NCBI GenBank assembly: GCA_012931725.1 | Contig: CM022951.1 | Span: forward strand, 10,367,018 to 10,431,017 | DNA from: Litsea cubeba | Lineage: Eukaryota; Streptophyta; Magnoliopsida; Laurales; Lauraceae | DNA: 64,000 bases | Reading direction: 5' to 3' | In this document: piece after piece, positions 1-8,518 of the stretch | Layout of the letters: every line of letters begins with the position of its first letter | Numbering within the stretch: the stretch's first letter is position 1 | The notes under the pieces: generated by a model | The model's input: the letters and a program-made list of their open reading frames with translations, nothing else | What the model was told of the DNA's origin: nothing | Database searches by the model: none | Translations under genes and position numbers: made by a program

Positions 1-5
1 GGGTT

Positions 6-84
6 CCAACACTTGGTGGGATTCGATGCTGAGACCTCCGGGTGGTTACGGAGTGCCCCAACCAACTACTCTACCAAGTGTTGG
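6..84 (-). repeat. tRNA-like (SINE head-like) sequence in a 12-bp inverted repeat
   Basis: A 12-bp perfect inverted repeat (6-17 with 73-84) encloses a segment that, on the minus strand, resembles a tRNA-derived pol III promoter: an A-box-like stretch (AGTAGTTGGTTGGGG) followed about 30 bp later by a B-box-like ATCGAATCCC. A similar arrangement occurs near 18575. It does not fold into a convincing tRNA, so a degenerate SINE head or small foldback element is more likely. The remaining bases up to 191 are AT-rich and show nothing else. Confidence 0.3.
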
Positions 85-196
85 TATAATAGTACATACT
101 GTGAACATGTAGGATTGTGGATCACTATTGAATTATCAGATAATTTCTTTTGAAGTGATGGATTTAATAGAAATACATTAACATAATAATTAATAG

Positions 197-1110
197 TGTG
201 TGGGGAGATTTCCAGAACCACAGGATTAAGTTAATCGCAGCCATCAGATGAGGTTAAGCATTCTCACGTGCCATCCACGTGCCATCCTCGTGCCATCCAC
301 GTGGCACCAAGCTCACCCCGGCTACTAGGACAGGAGGTCCGGCCGAAGTCAGGCAGCTCCGGGCCCTTAGCGCCGAACTGGCCCACCTCGGGCGTCATCT
401 CGGCAAGGAGCTCTACCTCGGCTGAGCCACCCCGGGTACCATCTCGACAGAAAGCTCCGCCTCGGCTGAAGAGGCCGGGACAGAAGCCGAAGCAAGAGAG
501 AACTACACTTGCGCCCCTCATCCCCCACGTCATCAGGCACGTGGAGGGATAGGGGCACGAGCTAGTGGGGCAGACGCGACATCCAGCCGCCCACGATCTT
601 CGCCAGATCCCTGACAGAACGGCATCCAGCGGCTGAGGCCACATCAGGGCAGGGCCCGAGGGCAGATCCGCTGGTACCCCTACCGCCAAAGGCGCCCAAC
701 AGGATCTGGCCCAACAAGATGGACATTTAATGCATAGTGGGCTGGATTGGACCACAATTAATGCAATGTGGGCTGATTGTGACTTCCCAGTCAAATCGTG
801 GGACCCACACCACGATATCTTCCAAAGATACGATCCAAACTCTATAAATAGAGGCTCAACCCACCATCTAAGGTACGCCCTTTTTCATACACAGAGCCGT
901 TACTCTGTCTCTCCTCTCCCTCTCCTTCCATTGCCCACACTGACTTTGGCATCGGAGAGCCTTGCGCCGCCCAGGCCAAGGTCCTCTGACCGTGTGTTCT
1001 TCCCTTTCAGGCTTTCGGACGGCATCCAGTCATTCCCAGTCAGCATCATCTTCTCGGATAAGTCCTGTAAGGCACCACCTTATTGTGGGTCATTATTTTC
1101 TGCACCTACA
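197..1110 (+). repeat. A1 5' LTR
   Basis: This is a 914-bp direct repeat of 11943-12856 with TG...CA ends. A TATA box (TATAAATA) lies at 843-850. The distal part carries a block starting GAGAGCCTTGCGCCGCCC that recurs in every A and B LTR of the window. A pyrimidine-rich tract ending CAG just before 1010 looks like a splice acceptor. Open frames inside the LTR (for example 264-794 minus) recur only because the LTR recurs and are not genes. Confidence 0.95.
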
Positions 1111-1112
1111 AT

Positions 1113-1130
1113 TGGCGCCGTCTGTGGGAA
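1113..1130 (+). other. A1 primer-binding site
   Basis: TGGCGCCGTCTGTGGGAA begins 2 nt after the LTR end, the position of a minus-strand primer-binding site. The same 18 bases follow the 5' LTRs of A2, B1 and B2, so all would use the same host tRNA. I do not assign the tRNA; it is not the initiator-Met type (TGGTATCAGAGC). Confidence 0.85.
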
Positions 1131-1382
1131 AGCAATATCCCAGCCTTCCCAACCTTCCTAAACCTCAATCTCTCAGAAGCCATGCCTCCGAAAGCTAAGA
1201 AAGGCGGAGAATCCTCAAGACCAGTTCTCGAGCTGCTACCACCGTCAACGGACGTCCCTCCTCAGGGACGGTCCCGAACGGTCTAAGGCACATCCGCAGG
1301 CGAGGGTCGCCTGGGCTCCCAACTCTTTGTCGAGATCCCATTCCGAGAGGGAATCGAGGCCTCGCTCTCAGCGGACGAAACC

Positions 1383-2510
1383 GTGCCACCCCGACGCGAC
1401 GAGCACCGGCGCGAACGTCCTCGGAAGGACAAAGCCGTGGCCGTAGGAGAGACGCGCCACGTTCGACCTCCTGCCGCTGGAGGAGACGTCGCAGCCCAAG
1501 ACGCTCTTCTCCAGAAGCAGGAGCAGTTAGTCAGAGAGCTCCAGCAGCTCCAACAGCAGCTGAGGGCAACGCAGACTGCCTCCTTGAGGCAGGACTCCGA
1601 GCCTCAAGGCAAAAAGGGGAACGCCCCCGGCGGGGCAGCCCAGCCTCCCCGCGGAGACCTCAGGAATCATCTGGACCAGAAACGGAGCCAGATTCGTGAC
1701 GAAGGCTCGAGCAACAGCCGGAGTCACCATAGTCGCAATGGCCGAGCTCATAGCCATCGCAGTCCGAACCACCTCAAGCGAAAGTCCAGAGTTCAGACTC
1801 CAGAGGAGGACGACGAGCAGGAGCGGTTCGACAAACGTGTCAGGCTAGCTCTTCAGCACAACTTGGACATGCGGGACCAGAAGCAGATCTGCGGTCACAC
1901 TGATCTGGGGGGCTTGCCCTTCACAAAAGAGATCGAGCGCACCCCCTTGCCCAGAAAGTTCTCCGTCCCGCGGTTCGTCCCCTATGACGGACTGTCCGAC
2001 CCATCCGCCCACCTCCGACACTTCTCCCAGAAGATGTCCATCTGGGGGAACGAGGGTCACCTAAACTGCAAAATCTTCTCCTCCAGTTTGGGTGACCTCC
2101 CCCTGAAGTGGTTCTGCTCTCTCCCGGAGCGGTCGGTTTCCAGTTGGAAGGAGCTCCAGCTCTCCTTCCTGAAGAAGTTCCAAGCCTACACCGTCGTCCC
2201 CAAGAAGGAAGGGGACCTCCTTGCCCTGAGAATGAAGCAGGGCGAGACCCTCGCCAAGTTCGCCCAGCGATTCTGGGCGGTCCACAGCCAGATCGAGGGC
2301 TCGAGGGAAGGGATAGCGATCTACGCCTTCCAGCATGCCCTGATCCCCGGCAGCGACTTGCGGAAGGACTTGGCCGGGAACCCCCCAGAATCCACGCCAG
2401 AGTTGATGTCCCGGGTGAAGCGCTTCATCGCCCAAGAGGAAGACGAGATCCGGGCCAGGGATCAGGACGGGCACCCAGAGCCCGAACAGAAGAGTGGCCA
2501 ACCTCGGTAG
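1383..2510 (+). CDS. A1 Gag core, open segment
   Basis: This is the 375-codon open part of gag between the first and second premature stops; it begins with GTG, so the true start is the ATG at 1182. The first half is charged, with Q-rich coiled-coil-like sequence (QEQLVRELQQLQQQLR) and SR/H-rich stretches. The second half, from about KFSVPRFVPYDG, is the conserved retrotransposon gag capsid domain, with FSSSLGDLPLKWF and QAYTVVPKKEGDLLALR and a C-terminal SRVKRFIAQEEDE. It would form the virus-like particle shell. A2 carries a nearly identical uninterrupted copy. Confidence 0.85.
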   Translation: MPPRRDEHRRERPRKDKAVAVGETRHVRPPAAGGDVAAQDALLQKQEQLVRELQQLQQQLRATQTASLRQDSEPQGKKGNAPGGAAQPPRGDLRNHLDQKRSQIRDEGSSNSRSHHSRNGRAHSHRSPNHLKRKSRVQTPEEDDEQERFDKRVRLALQHNLDMRDQKQICGHTDLGGLPFTKEIERTPLPRKFSVPRFVPYDGLSDPSAHLRHFSQKMSIWGNEGHLNCKIFSSSLGDLPLKWFCSLPERSVSSWKELQLSFLKKFQAYTVVPKKEGDLLALRMKQGETLAKFAQRFWAVHSQIEGSREGIAIYAFQHALIPGSDLRKDLAGNPPESTPELMSRVKRFIAQEEDEIRARDQDGHPEPEQKSGQPR

Positions 2511-2717
2511 AGAGGCGGGAGGCCCTCCCAGAAGCAGGAGCCCAAGCGGGACTGGGTCTCCAGCTCGGCGAGGCCTTCGTCGTCCAGGTCTGGGGGCACT
2601 TGGAGGCCCAGACCTCATTCCAGCGCCAGCCAGAGCGTCAACGTCGTCTTCAAGGAGCCGATCTACCGCATCCTGGCTAAGATCAGATCCAAGCCGTTCT
2701 TCAAGTATCCTCCGCCC

Positions 2718-3596
2718 ATGAAAAATGAGCCCACCGAAGGCCCCCGAAGCAAGCTCTACTGCTCCTTCCATAAGGGCAACGGGCACAGGACCGAGGAGTG
2801 CAAGACTTTGCAGTGGTATCTGGAGAAGCTGGCCAAAGAGGGCCACATCCCAGAGTTCATCAAGGAAGGTGATGCCGGCGGCAGCGAGGGCCGGATCCAC
2901 CAGAGCGCAGCCCAGGCTCCAGACAGCGAGGACTCAGAAAAGATCATCAACGTGATCCATCTGGCGTCCTCAGCTCCCGCTTCCTCATCCCGGGGAAGCT
3001 CTCAGACCCGTGCCGAAGCCAGGCGGGCTTCGCACGAGAAAGAAGTAATGAAAGCCGAACTCGCTCCGGCATCCAAGAAAGCCCGCCGCGACCGACCCGC
3101 CATCTCGTTCTCGGATCGAGATCTAGTGGGAATCCAGGTCCCTCACAACGACCCCCTGCTCCTCACCATAAAACTGAGAGACTTCACCGTGAAGAGGATC
3201 CTCGTCGACTCCGGCAGCTCCTCCGAGGTCCTCTACTACGACTGTTTCAAAAGGATGAAGCTCTCCGAAGTAGACCTCACGGAGGTCCGAGCACCCTTGC
3301 TAGGGTTATCCGCCACACCAGTCTATCCCAAGGGTAGGGTCACCTTGGAAACCCGAGTTGGTGGAGCATCCGAGCTGACCGACTTCCTGGTTGTGGACGC
3401 CCCTTCTCCCTACAATGTCATCCTGGGCAGAACATGGCTCCACAAGCTAAAGGCAGTTCCTTCTTCCCTCCACCAAAAACTGAAGTTCGTCCTTGAAAAC
3501 AAGGAGGGCGTGATGGAAGTAATCACGGTGGAGGGAGACCAGCAGCAGGCCAGGCAGTGCATGCTGGCCGCAATCCCAGCAGTGAAGGAGCCATAG
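2718..3596 (+). CDS. A1 Gag zinc-knuckle and aspartic protease segment
   Basis: This 292-codon open segment follows the second stop. Near residues 15-25 it has a zinc-knuckle-like C-x2-H-x4-H-x4-C motif (CSFHKGNGHRTEEC), the variant seen in Tat Gag proteins. Around residue 160 is the aspartic protease site VDSGSS in a hydrophobic context (RILVDSGSSSEVLYY). The protease end signature ILGRTWLH is near residue 240. The protein would cleave the polyprotein. It ends at the TAG at 3594, which cuts the link to RT. Confidence 0.85.
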   Translation: MKNEPTEGPRSKLYCSFHKGNGHRTEECKTLQWYLEKLAKEGHIPEFIKEGDAGGSEGRIHQSAAQAPDSEDSEKIINVIHLASSAPASSSRGSSQTRAEARRASHEKEVMKAELAPASKKARRDRPAISFSDRDLVGIQVPHNDPLLLTIKLRDFTVKRILVDSGSSSEVLYYDCFKRMKLSEVDLTEVRAPLLGLSATPVYPKGRVTLETRVGGASELTDFLVVDAPSPYNVILGRTWLHKLKAVPSSLHQKLKFVLENKEGVMEVITVEGDQQQARQCMLAAIPAVKEP

Positions 3597-3767
3597 CGCG
3601 TCAACCTGGCCGAGTTTGAGAAAGGCCTCGATGAGATCGGCCGGGACCCTGAGAAGAAGAGCATCGAGGACCTGGCCGAGGTCAGGCTAGACCCGGCAGA
3701 CCCAGACAGGTTCTTCCTGATTGGCACCCAGCTGCCAGACGAAGAAAGGGCCGAACTCTCTCGGTTC

Positions 3768-6700
3768 TTGGCACAGAACGTGGACGTCTTCGCTTGGAGC
3801 CCGAGCGAAATGCCTGGGGTCGACCCTGAGGTCATGTGCCACAGGCTGAATGTGGACCCCGACCACAAGCCGGTAGTGCAGAGGTCCCGAAGGACGGGGC
3901 TGCAGCAGACAGATGCGATCGTCGAAGAGGTCGACAATCTCCTGAAAGCAGGAGCCATCCGGGAAGTCCAGTACCCGGTATGGCTGGCCAACACGGTGGT
4001 CGTCAAGAAGAAGACTGGAAAGTGGAGGGTGTGCGTGGACTTCACCGACTTGAACAGGGCTTGCCCTAAGGACAGTTTTCCCCTCCCAAAGATTGACCAA
4101 CTGATCGACGCCACCGCTGGTCACGACCGAATGAGCTTCCTTGACGCCTACCGAGGCTATCATCAGATCCCGCTCTACGAGCCTGACGAGGAGAAAACAT
4201 CATTCATCACCCCCCGCGGCACTTACTGCTATAAGGTGATGCCCTTTGGGCTGAAGAACGCGGGGGCGACCTATCAGCGCCTCGTCACAAAAATGTTCCA
4301 GGCCCAGCTCGGCCGATCGGTAGAGGTGTACATCGACGACATGGTCGTCAAATCTGTGCGCTCCAGCGACCACCTGGCGGATCTCGGCCAAGTCTTCAGC
4401 ATCCTTCGCGCATACAAGCTCAAGCTCAACGCTTCCAAGTGCGCCTTCGGCGTAGCATCTGGCAAGTTCCTCGGCAGCTTGGTAACGCGGAGGGGGATAG
4501 AGGCCAATCCAGACCAGATCACTGCCATCCAGGGCATCCAGAGTCCCTCCACCACGAAGGAAGTTCAGAGGCTCACAGGAATGGCCGCAGCACTCAACCG
4601 CTTCATCAGCCGATCATCAGATAAGTGCAAGCCTTTCTTTCAGCTTTTAAAGAAAAACCTGAAATTCCAGTGGACCCCCGAGTGCGACCAGGCATTGGCC
4701 GCACTCAAAACTTATTTAATGTCACCACCATTACTCTCCACCCCAACTCGGGGGGAGATTCTGTATTTATACCTTGCGGTCTCGGATCACGCAGTGAGCT
4801 CCGTCCTCATCAGGGAGGACGAGGGAGCTCAAAAGCCGATCTATTACACGAGCAAGACCCTGCTCGATGCCGAGACCAGGTACCTCCTATTGGAGAAGCT
4901 TGCGTTGGCTCTTGTCACTGCCTCCCGCAAGCTCTCCCATTATTTTCAATCCCACACCATTGTGGTGATCACGGAGCACCCACTCCGTTCATTGTTCAAG
5001 AAAGCTGACTTTTCAGGGCGCATATCAAAGTGGGCAGTTGAACTGGGGCAGTATGACATACAGTACCGTCCCCGAACTGCGATCAAAGCCCAGATCCTGG
5101 CAGACTTCATAGTGGAGTTCGTCTCCCCCAACCCGGCTCCGACCCAGCTCGGCACGGTACTGGAGGGCACAGGGCACGGGCCAGGAGAGTCTGAGACCGA
5201 ACAATGTCCCACCTCGGCATGGAAGATCTTTGTCGACGGGTCGTCCACCTCCAAGAGAGCTGGCGCCGGCATAGTTCTCCAATCGCCAGAGGGACTGGTC
5301 ATAGAACAGGCCTTCACCCTGGACTTCAAAGCCACAAACAACGAGGCAGAATACGAAGCGCTGATTGCAGGGTTGAACAGCGCCCAAATCCTCGGAGCCC
5401 AGCACCTGGAGATCTTCAGCGACTCTCAACTGGTGACTAGCCAGCTCGCTGGAGACTATCAGGCCAGGGACGACAGGATGGCGGCCTACTTAGCCCTTGC
5501 GAAAAAACTACTCTCCCACTTCCGGAAAGCCGAGGTCAGGCAAATATCCCGAGATACCAACACGCATGCAGATGCGCTTGCGAACCTGGCCTGCGCCGTT
5601 GAAGCAGGAAAGAAGAGGACCATCGAGGTCGGATCAGTATCGAGGTCAAGTCTAGAACTCCATTCATCTCGGCTTGTCCTCTGTGCTGACCTCGGCCCCA
5701 GCTGGATGGATCCAATCGTCGCCTACTTGAAGGACGACCAGCTCCCTGAGGACAAGACTGAGGCCCACAAGATCAGGCTCAAGGCAGCTCGGTTTTGGCT
5801 CTCTCCCGAAGGCAAACTCTACAGGAAGTCCTTCACAGGTCCGTACCTTCAATGCGTCCACCCGACCAAGGTGGACGACTTCCTGTACGAGATCCATGAA
5901 GGAATTTGCGGCAGCCATATAGGAGGACGGTCGCTGGCCTACAGAGCAATCAGCCAGGGTTACTGGTGGCCCTACATGCAGAAAGACGCCCAGGTCTACG
6001 CCAGAAAATGCGAGAAATGCCAGAAGTTCTCCCACTCCCTCCATCAGCCAGCACAGGATCTGAGTCCCCTCTCCAGCCCATGGCCCTTCGCTCAATGGGG
6101 CCTGGACATCGTGGGGCCTCTTCACCGAGCTCCAGGAAACAAGAGATGGCTGATAGTGGCTACAGACTACTTCACGAAGTGGATAGAGGCTGAACCATTA
6201 TCTTCCATCACGGACAGAGACTCCAGGAACTTCGTCTGGAAGAACATCCTTATGAGGTTCGGCATCCCCCGGACCTTGATTTCGGATAACGGGACTCAGT
6301 TCGATTCCAAGTCCTTCAGAGACTTCTGCCAAGAGCACGGCATAAGAAACCATTACTCCACCCCGGCATACCCACAGAGTAATGGCCAGGCAGAAATCTC
6401 CAACAAAGTGATCCTGGACGGCCTGAAGAAGCGACTGGACAAGGCAAAGGGCAGATGGACAGAGGAGCTTCCGAGCGTGCTGTGGGCATACAGAACAACT
6501 CCAAGGAGGTCCACTTCGGCGACACCTTTCTCTCTGGCCTACGGGATGGAGGCGGTCATTCCCTTGGAAATCGGCCTTCCTACCCTGAGGACAGAGCTGG
6601 TCGACAAAGGCCGAAATGAGACGAACCTGGCAATGGAGCTGGAGCTGGCGGACGAGCGACGAGAGGCAGCAGCCCTGAGACTGACCGACTATCAGCAGCG

Positions 6701-6941
6701 GTTAGCCAGGGCATACAATCAAAATGTCAAAGAAAGGAGGTTCACCACGGGAGAGCTCGTTTTGAAGAAGACCCTGCCAGCTGACAGAGAACCAAATGAG
6801 GGGAAACTTGCCCCGAACTGGCATGGCCCGTTCAGAATAGTCTCACTGGCAGGAAAGTCAGCCTACAAGCTCGAAGACTTGGGAGGCAAGCCGCTGCCGA
6901 GACCGTGGAATGCATCCCACTTGAAGAAATTTTATTTCTAA
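3768..6941 (+). CDS. A1 Pol: RT, RNase H, second RNase H, integrase
   Basis: This 1057-codon frame opens at TTG and is really the 3' two thirds of gag-pol. Domains in order: RT with VCVDFTDLN and the catalytic YIDD at about residue 188 (4329-4340); native gypsy RNase H/connection (about 300-430); a second plant-type RNase H starting near residue 484 (IFVDGSSTSKRAG, then NNEAEYEALIAGL, IFSDSQLV, DTNTHADALANLA); integrase with HHCC zinc finger (about 708-745) and D, D, E residues in LDIVG, ISDNGTQF and NGQAE (about 779, 839, 873). There is no chromodomain at the end. All catalytic residues I can see are present. The double RNase H is the basis for the Tat assignment. Confidence 0.92.
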   Translation: MAQNVDVFAWSPSEMPGVDPEVMCHRLNVDPDHKPVVQRSRRTGLQQTDAIVEEVDNLLKAGAIREVQYPVWLANTVVVKKKTGKWRVCVDFTDLNRACPKDSFPLPKIDQLIDATAGHDRMSFLDAYRGYHQIPLYEPDEEKTSFITPRGTYCYKVMPFGLKNAGATYQRLVTKMFQAQLGRSVEVYIDDMVVKSVRSSDHLADLGQVFSILRAYKLKLNASKCAFGVASGKFLGSLVTRRGIEANPDQITAIQGIQSPSTTKEVQRLTGMAAALNRFISRSSDKCKPFFQLLKKNLKFQWTPECDQALAALKTYLMSPPLLSTPTRGEILYLYLAVSDHAVSSVLIREDEGAQKPIYYTSKTLLDAETRYLLLEKLALALVTASRKLSHYFQSHTIVVITEHPLRSLFKKADFSGRISKWAVELGQYDIQYRPRTAIKAQILADFIVEFVSPNPAPTQLGTVLEGTGHGPGESETEQCPTSAWKIFVDGSSTSKRAGAGIVLQSPEGLVIEQAFTLDFKATNNEAEYEALIAGLNSAQILGAQHLEIFSDSQLVTSQLAGDYQARDDRMAAYLALAKKLLSHFRKAEVRQISRDTNTHADALANLACAVEAGKKRTIEVGSVSRSSLELHSSRLVLCADLGPSWMDPIVAYLKDDQLPEDKTEAHKIRLKAARFWLSPEGKLYRKSFTGPYLQCVHPTKVDDFLYEIHEGICGSHIGGRSLAYRAISQGYWWPYMQKDAQVYARKCEKCQKFSHSLHQPAQDLSPLSSPWPFAQWGLDIVGPLHRAPGNKRWLIVATDYFTKWIEAEPLSSITDRDSRNFVWKNILMRFGIPRTLISDNGTQFDSKSFRDFCQEHGIRNHYSTPAYPQSNGQAEISNKVILDGLKKRLDKAKGRWTEELPSVLWAYRTTPRRSTSATPFSLAYGMEAVIPLEIGLPTLRTELVDKGRNETNLAMELELADERREAAALRLTDYQQRLARAYNQNVKERRFTTGELVLKKTLPADREPNEGKLAPNWHGPFRIVSLAGKSAYKLEDLGGKPLPRPWNASHLKKFYF

Positions 6942-7019
6942 GGATGTAATGAATCTCAGAATCAATGAAAGCAGCTTTCACCTTGTCATCAACTTGTCTC
7001 TCTGACTGATTCCGACAGC
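6942..7019 (+). terminator. A1 gag-pol 3' region, poly(A)-signal-like
   Basis: Directly behind the pol stop sit GTAATGAATCTCAGAATCAA and TCAATGAAAGC, AATGAA-type near-upstream elements. A2 (about 32420) and A3 (about 60330, reverse) have related sequence at the same place. This is suggestive only, since the genomic retroelement RNA should end in the 3' LTR. Confidence 0.3.
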
Positions 7020-7648
7020 ATGGGCCCACCGCCCTGGAAAAGACCTCGAGTCCAGACTCGGTCGATTCCTAAAGCTCCTAGCCTTGGGCTATGGAGAAGG
7101 CCTCGAGTTCACACTCGGCCGGGATCGGGCCTACCGCCCTGGAAGAGACCTCGAGTCCAGACTCGGTCGATTCCTAAAGCTCCTAGCCTTGGGCTATGGA
7201 GAAGGCCTCGAGTTCACACTCGGCCGGGATCGGGCCCACCGCCCTGGAAGAGACCTCAAGTCCAGACTCGGTCGATTCCTAAAGCTCCTAGCCTTGGGCT
7301 ATGGAGAAGGCCTCGAGTTCACACTCGGCCGGGATCGGGCCCACCGCCCTGGAAGAGACCTCGAGTCCAGACTCGGTCGATTCCTAAAGCTCCTAGCCTT
7401 GGGCTATGGAGAAGGCCTCGAGTTCACACTCGGCCGGGATCGGGCCCACCGCCCTGGAAGAGACCTCGAGTCCAGACTCGGTCGATTCCTAAAGCTCCTA
7501 GCCTTGGGCTATGGAGAAGGCCTCGAGTTCACACTCGGCCGGGATCGGGCCCACCGCCCTGGAAGAGACCTCGAGTCCAGACTCGGTCGATTCCTAAAGC
7601 TCCTAGCCTTGGGCTATGGAGAAGGCCTCGAGTTCACACTCGCCTAAG
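7020..7648 (+). repeat. A1 105-bp minisatellite, 6 units
   Basis: Exact 105-bp spacing is visible (GCCTTGGGCT at 7081, 7186, 7291, 7396, 7501 and 7606). Each unit is a dimer of two diverged halves, both containing CCTCGAGT, ACTCGG and related words. Because 105 is a multiple of 3, frames stay open across the array (for example a 226-codon frame); this is arithmetic, not evidence of a protein. Related 57-bp and 78-bp arrays sit at the same place in A2, B1, B2 and A3. Confidence 0.95.
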
Positions 7649-7882
7649 ATCGGGGTTTTTACACCCCTCAAAGATCATTGCCGAGCTCACGCCTCCATAG
7701 CCGAGTCCAGCGGAATGATGACTCCACTTCGGCACAAGGCAGCTCGTCTCGGCCAAAGGCGGCTTTCCAGAAGAAAGCTGTACCAGCACTCAAACACAAA
7801 TGCAAGCATCCCAGAACAATGCAAAGAAAGAGAAGAACTCAAAAGCATTGAATACTGTTTGGGTAATCATAAAATTCCTCCC
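7649..7882. other. A1 unique spacer between minisatellite and AU2
   Basis: This spacer is rich in CTCGGCC-type words and starts with a decayed repeat unit (GGGGTTTTTACACCCCTCAAAG), which also closes the arrays of B1 and B2. I see no gene in it. Confidence 0.5.
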
Positions 7883-7912
7883 TTTTATTCATTGAAAACT
7901 GCTTTATTACAA
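7883..7912 (-). terminator. Poly(A)-signal-like end of A1 antisense unit AU2
   Basis: On the minus strand GTAATAAAGCAGTTTTCAAT is followed by GAATAAAAGGG, with a canonical AATAAA. Aligned positions in A2 (about 33583-33615, minus) and A3 (about 59640-59675, plus) carry GTAATGAAGCA followed by CAATGAATAA or CAATGGATAA. This looks like a conserved plant poly(A) region for transcription opposite to gag-pol. Confidence 0.5.
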
Positions 7913-8083
7913 GAGCTACAGAACAGAAAGCAAAGTACAGAAAGGAGGATCACAGTCCTCTAAAAACAGAAAATAAAGTAACTGGAAAACTCTGGATCGA
8001 AGACGCCGAAGGCGCCGGATCGTCGCTTGGAGGCTCTTGAGTAATCCTGAATTCCACCAGGCTGTACAATACACTTTGGCCGG

Positions 8084-8458
8084 TCAGACCAAAGCATCGC
8101 ACAGCCCCTCTAGTTCGGAGGCCCTGGACCCCGCAGAGCTCTGCAACACCCTCGGCGGGCAGTGGGACCAGCCAAGCTCGAAGAAACCCCCGGAGCGGCG
8201 GGGCCTCAATCCCGCCCTCCGTACGACGGGCGCACAGGGTCGTGTCGGACGAGAATGCGCCGCCATCCCCCCGCAGCACATCCTCATTCTGCCTGGCCAG
8301 GGACGGATGCCCTTGGACCCGCGTTCAGAGAGCGCGTGGCCCACGGGCAGTTCCTTCAGAGAGCGCGCAGACCATGATAGCCTTCCCCCCTCGGGGATAG
8401 CCGTCCAACGGCGCAGGGTTCCCCCCGGATCAAGTAATTTCGGACACCTCCCGGACAT
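8084..8458 (-). CDS. A1 AU2: short antisense ORF, function unknown
   Basis: This is a 124-codon frame with an ATG start on the strand opposite to gag-pol, about 50 bp behind a TATA box at 8509-8516. A3 has a matching frame (ATG at 59152, stop at 59403) with long identical stretches such as DPGGTLRRWTAIPEGG and LSWSARSLKELPVGHALSERG; A2 has a shorter one (33924-34157) keeping SARSLK and ALSERG. I recognise no domain. The opposite frame is also open over part of this region and the C-termini differ, so the unit may be a non-coding RNA instead. What is conserved is the whole unit: TATA box, this segment and a poly(A)-like end. Confidence 0.4.
   Translation of the reverse strand: MSGRCPKLLDPGGTLRRWTAIPEGGRLSWSARSLKELPVGHALSERGSKGIRPWPGRMRMCCGGMAAHSRPTRPCAPVVRRAGLRPRRSGGFFELGWSHCPPRVLQSSAGSRASELEGLCDALV
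8324..8367. repeat. Conserved 13-bp direct repeat pair, 31-bp spacing
   Basis: TTCAGAGAGCGCG occurs at 8324-8336 and 8355-8367. The same pair with the same 31-bp start-to-start spacing is at 34047 and 34078 in A2 and, reversed, at 59243 and 59274 in A3. It lies inside the AU2 transcription unit. Confidence 0.7.
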
Positions 8459-8508
8459 GGTTCCTACAGCTAAGTTCTTTTCTTCTCCAATGGCGACCTA
8501 GCCACCCC

Positions 8509-8516
8509 TATTTATA
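8509..8516 (-). promoter_or_regulatory. TATA box of A1 AU2
   Basis: The palindromic CCTATTTATAGG reads TATAAATA on the minus strand, about 50 bp ahead of the AU2 ATG. A2 has the same 12-mer at 34185-34196 and A3 has TATAAGTA at 59094-59101, both at the matching place. Confidence 0.55.
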
Positions 8517-8518
8517 GG

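Larger units (their letters stand above)
1182..6941 (+). pseudogene. A1 gag-pol, single frame with three premature stops
   Basis: From the ATG at 1182 to the stop at 6939-6941 the whole polyprotein lies in one frame, as in many Tat elements. Three in-frame stops interrupt it: TAA at 1284-1286 (after about 34 codons), TAG at 2508-2510 (in the gag C-terminal part) and TAG at 3594-3596 (between protease and RT). At the matching places A2 gag is open at the first two and A3 is open at the third, so these are lesions of this copy rather than recoding signals. Only translation restarts could give the internal parts. Nothing suggests a frameshift. Confidence 0.9.

Noticed and set aside
6..84. Functional tRNA gene
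   Set aside because: A- and B-box-like words are present but no complete cloverleaf with acceptor stem and anticodon arm can be drawn.
264..794. 176-codon minus ORF repeated at 12010-12540
   Set aside because: It lies inside the LTR and recurs only because the LTR recurs; no domain.
1284..1286. Programmed stop readthrough between gag parts
   Set aside because: A2 and A3 are open at the corresponding places, so the three stops are private to A1.
2061..2900. 279-codon minus ORF inside gag, and the 575-codon minus ORF at 30089-31816
   Set aside because: Shadows of gag in a GC-rich frame; no start context and no known domain.
3768..6941. Endogenous pararetrovirus (caulimovirus-like) instead of an LTR element
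   Set aside because: Integrase, LTRs with target duplication and a primer-binding site are present; movement protein and viral coat motifs are not.
7020..7700. 226- and 187-codon repeat ORFs in A1
   Set aside because: Same reason, with a 105-bp period; A2 and A3 have different units at this place.
8037..8501. 154-codon plus-strand ORF, with a similar minus-strand ORF in A3 (58884-59432)
   Set aside because: It is sense to pol and opposite to AU2; no TATA box or domain supports it, and similarity follows from nucleotide conservation. AU2 has a promoter and poly(A)-like end, so I favoured that strand.
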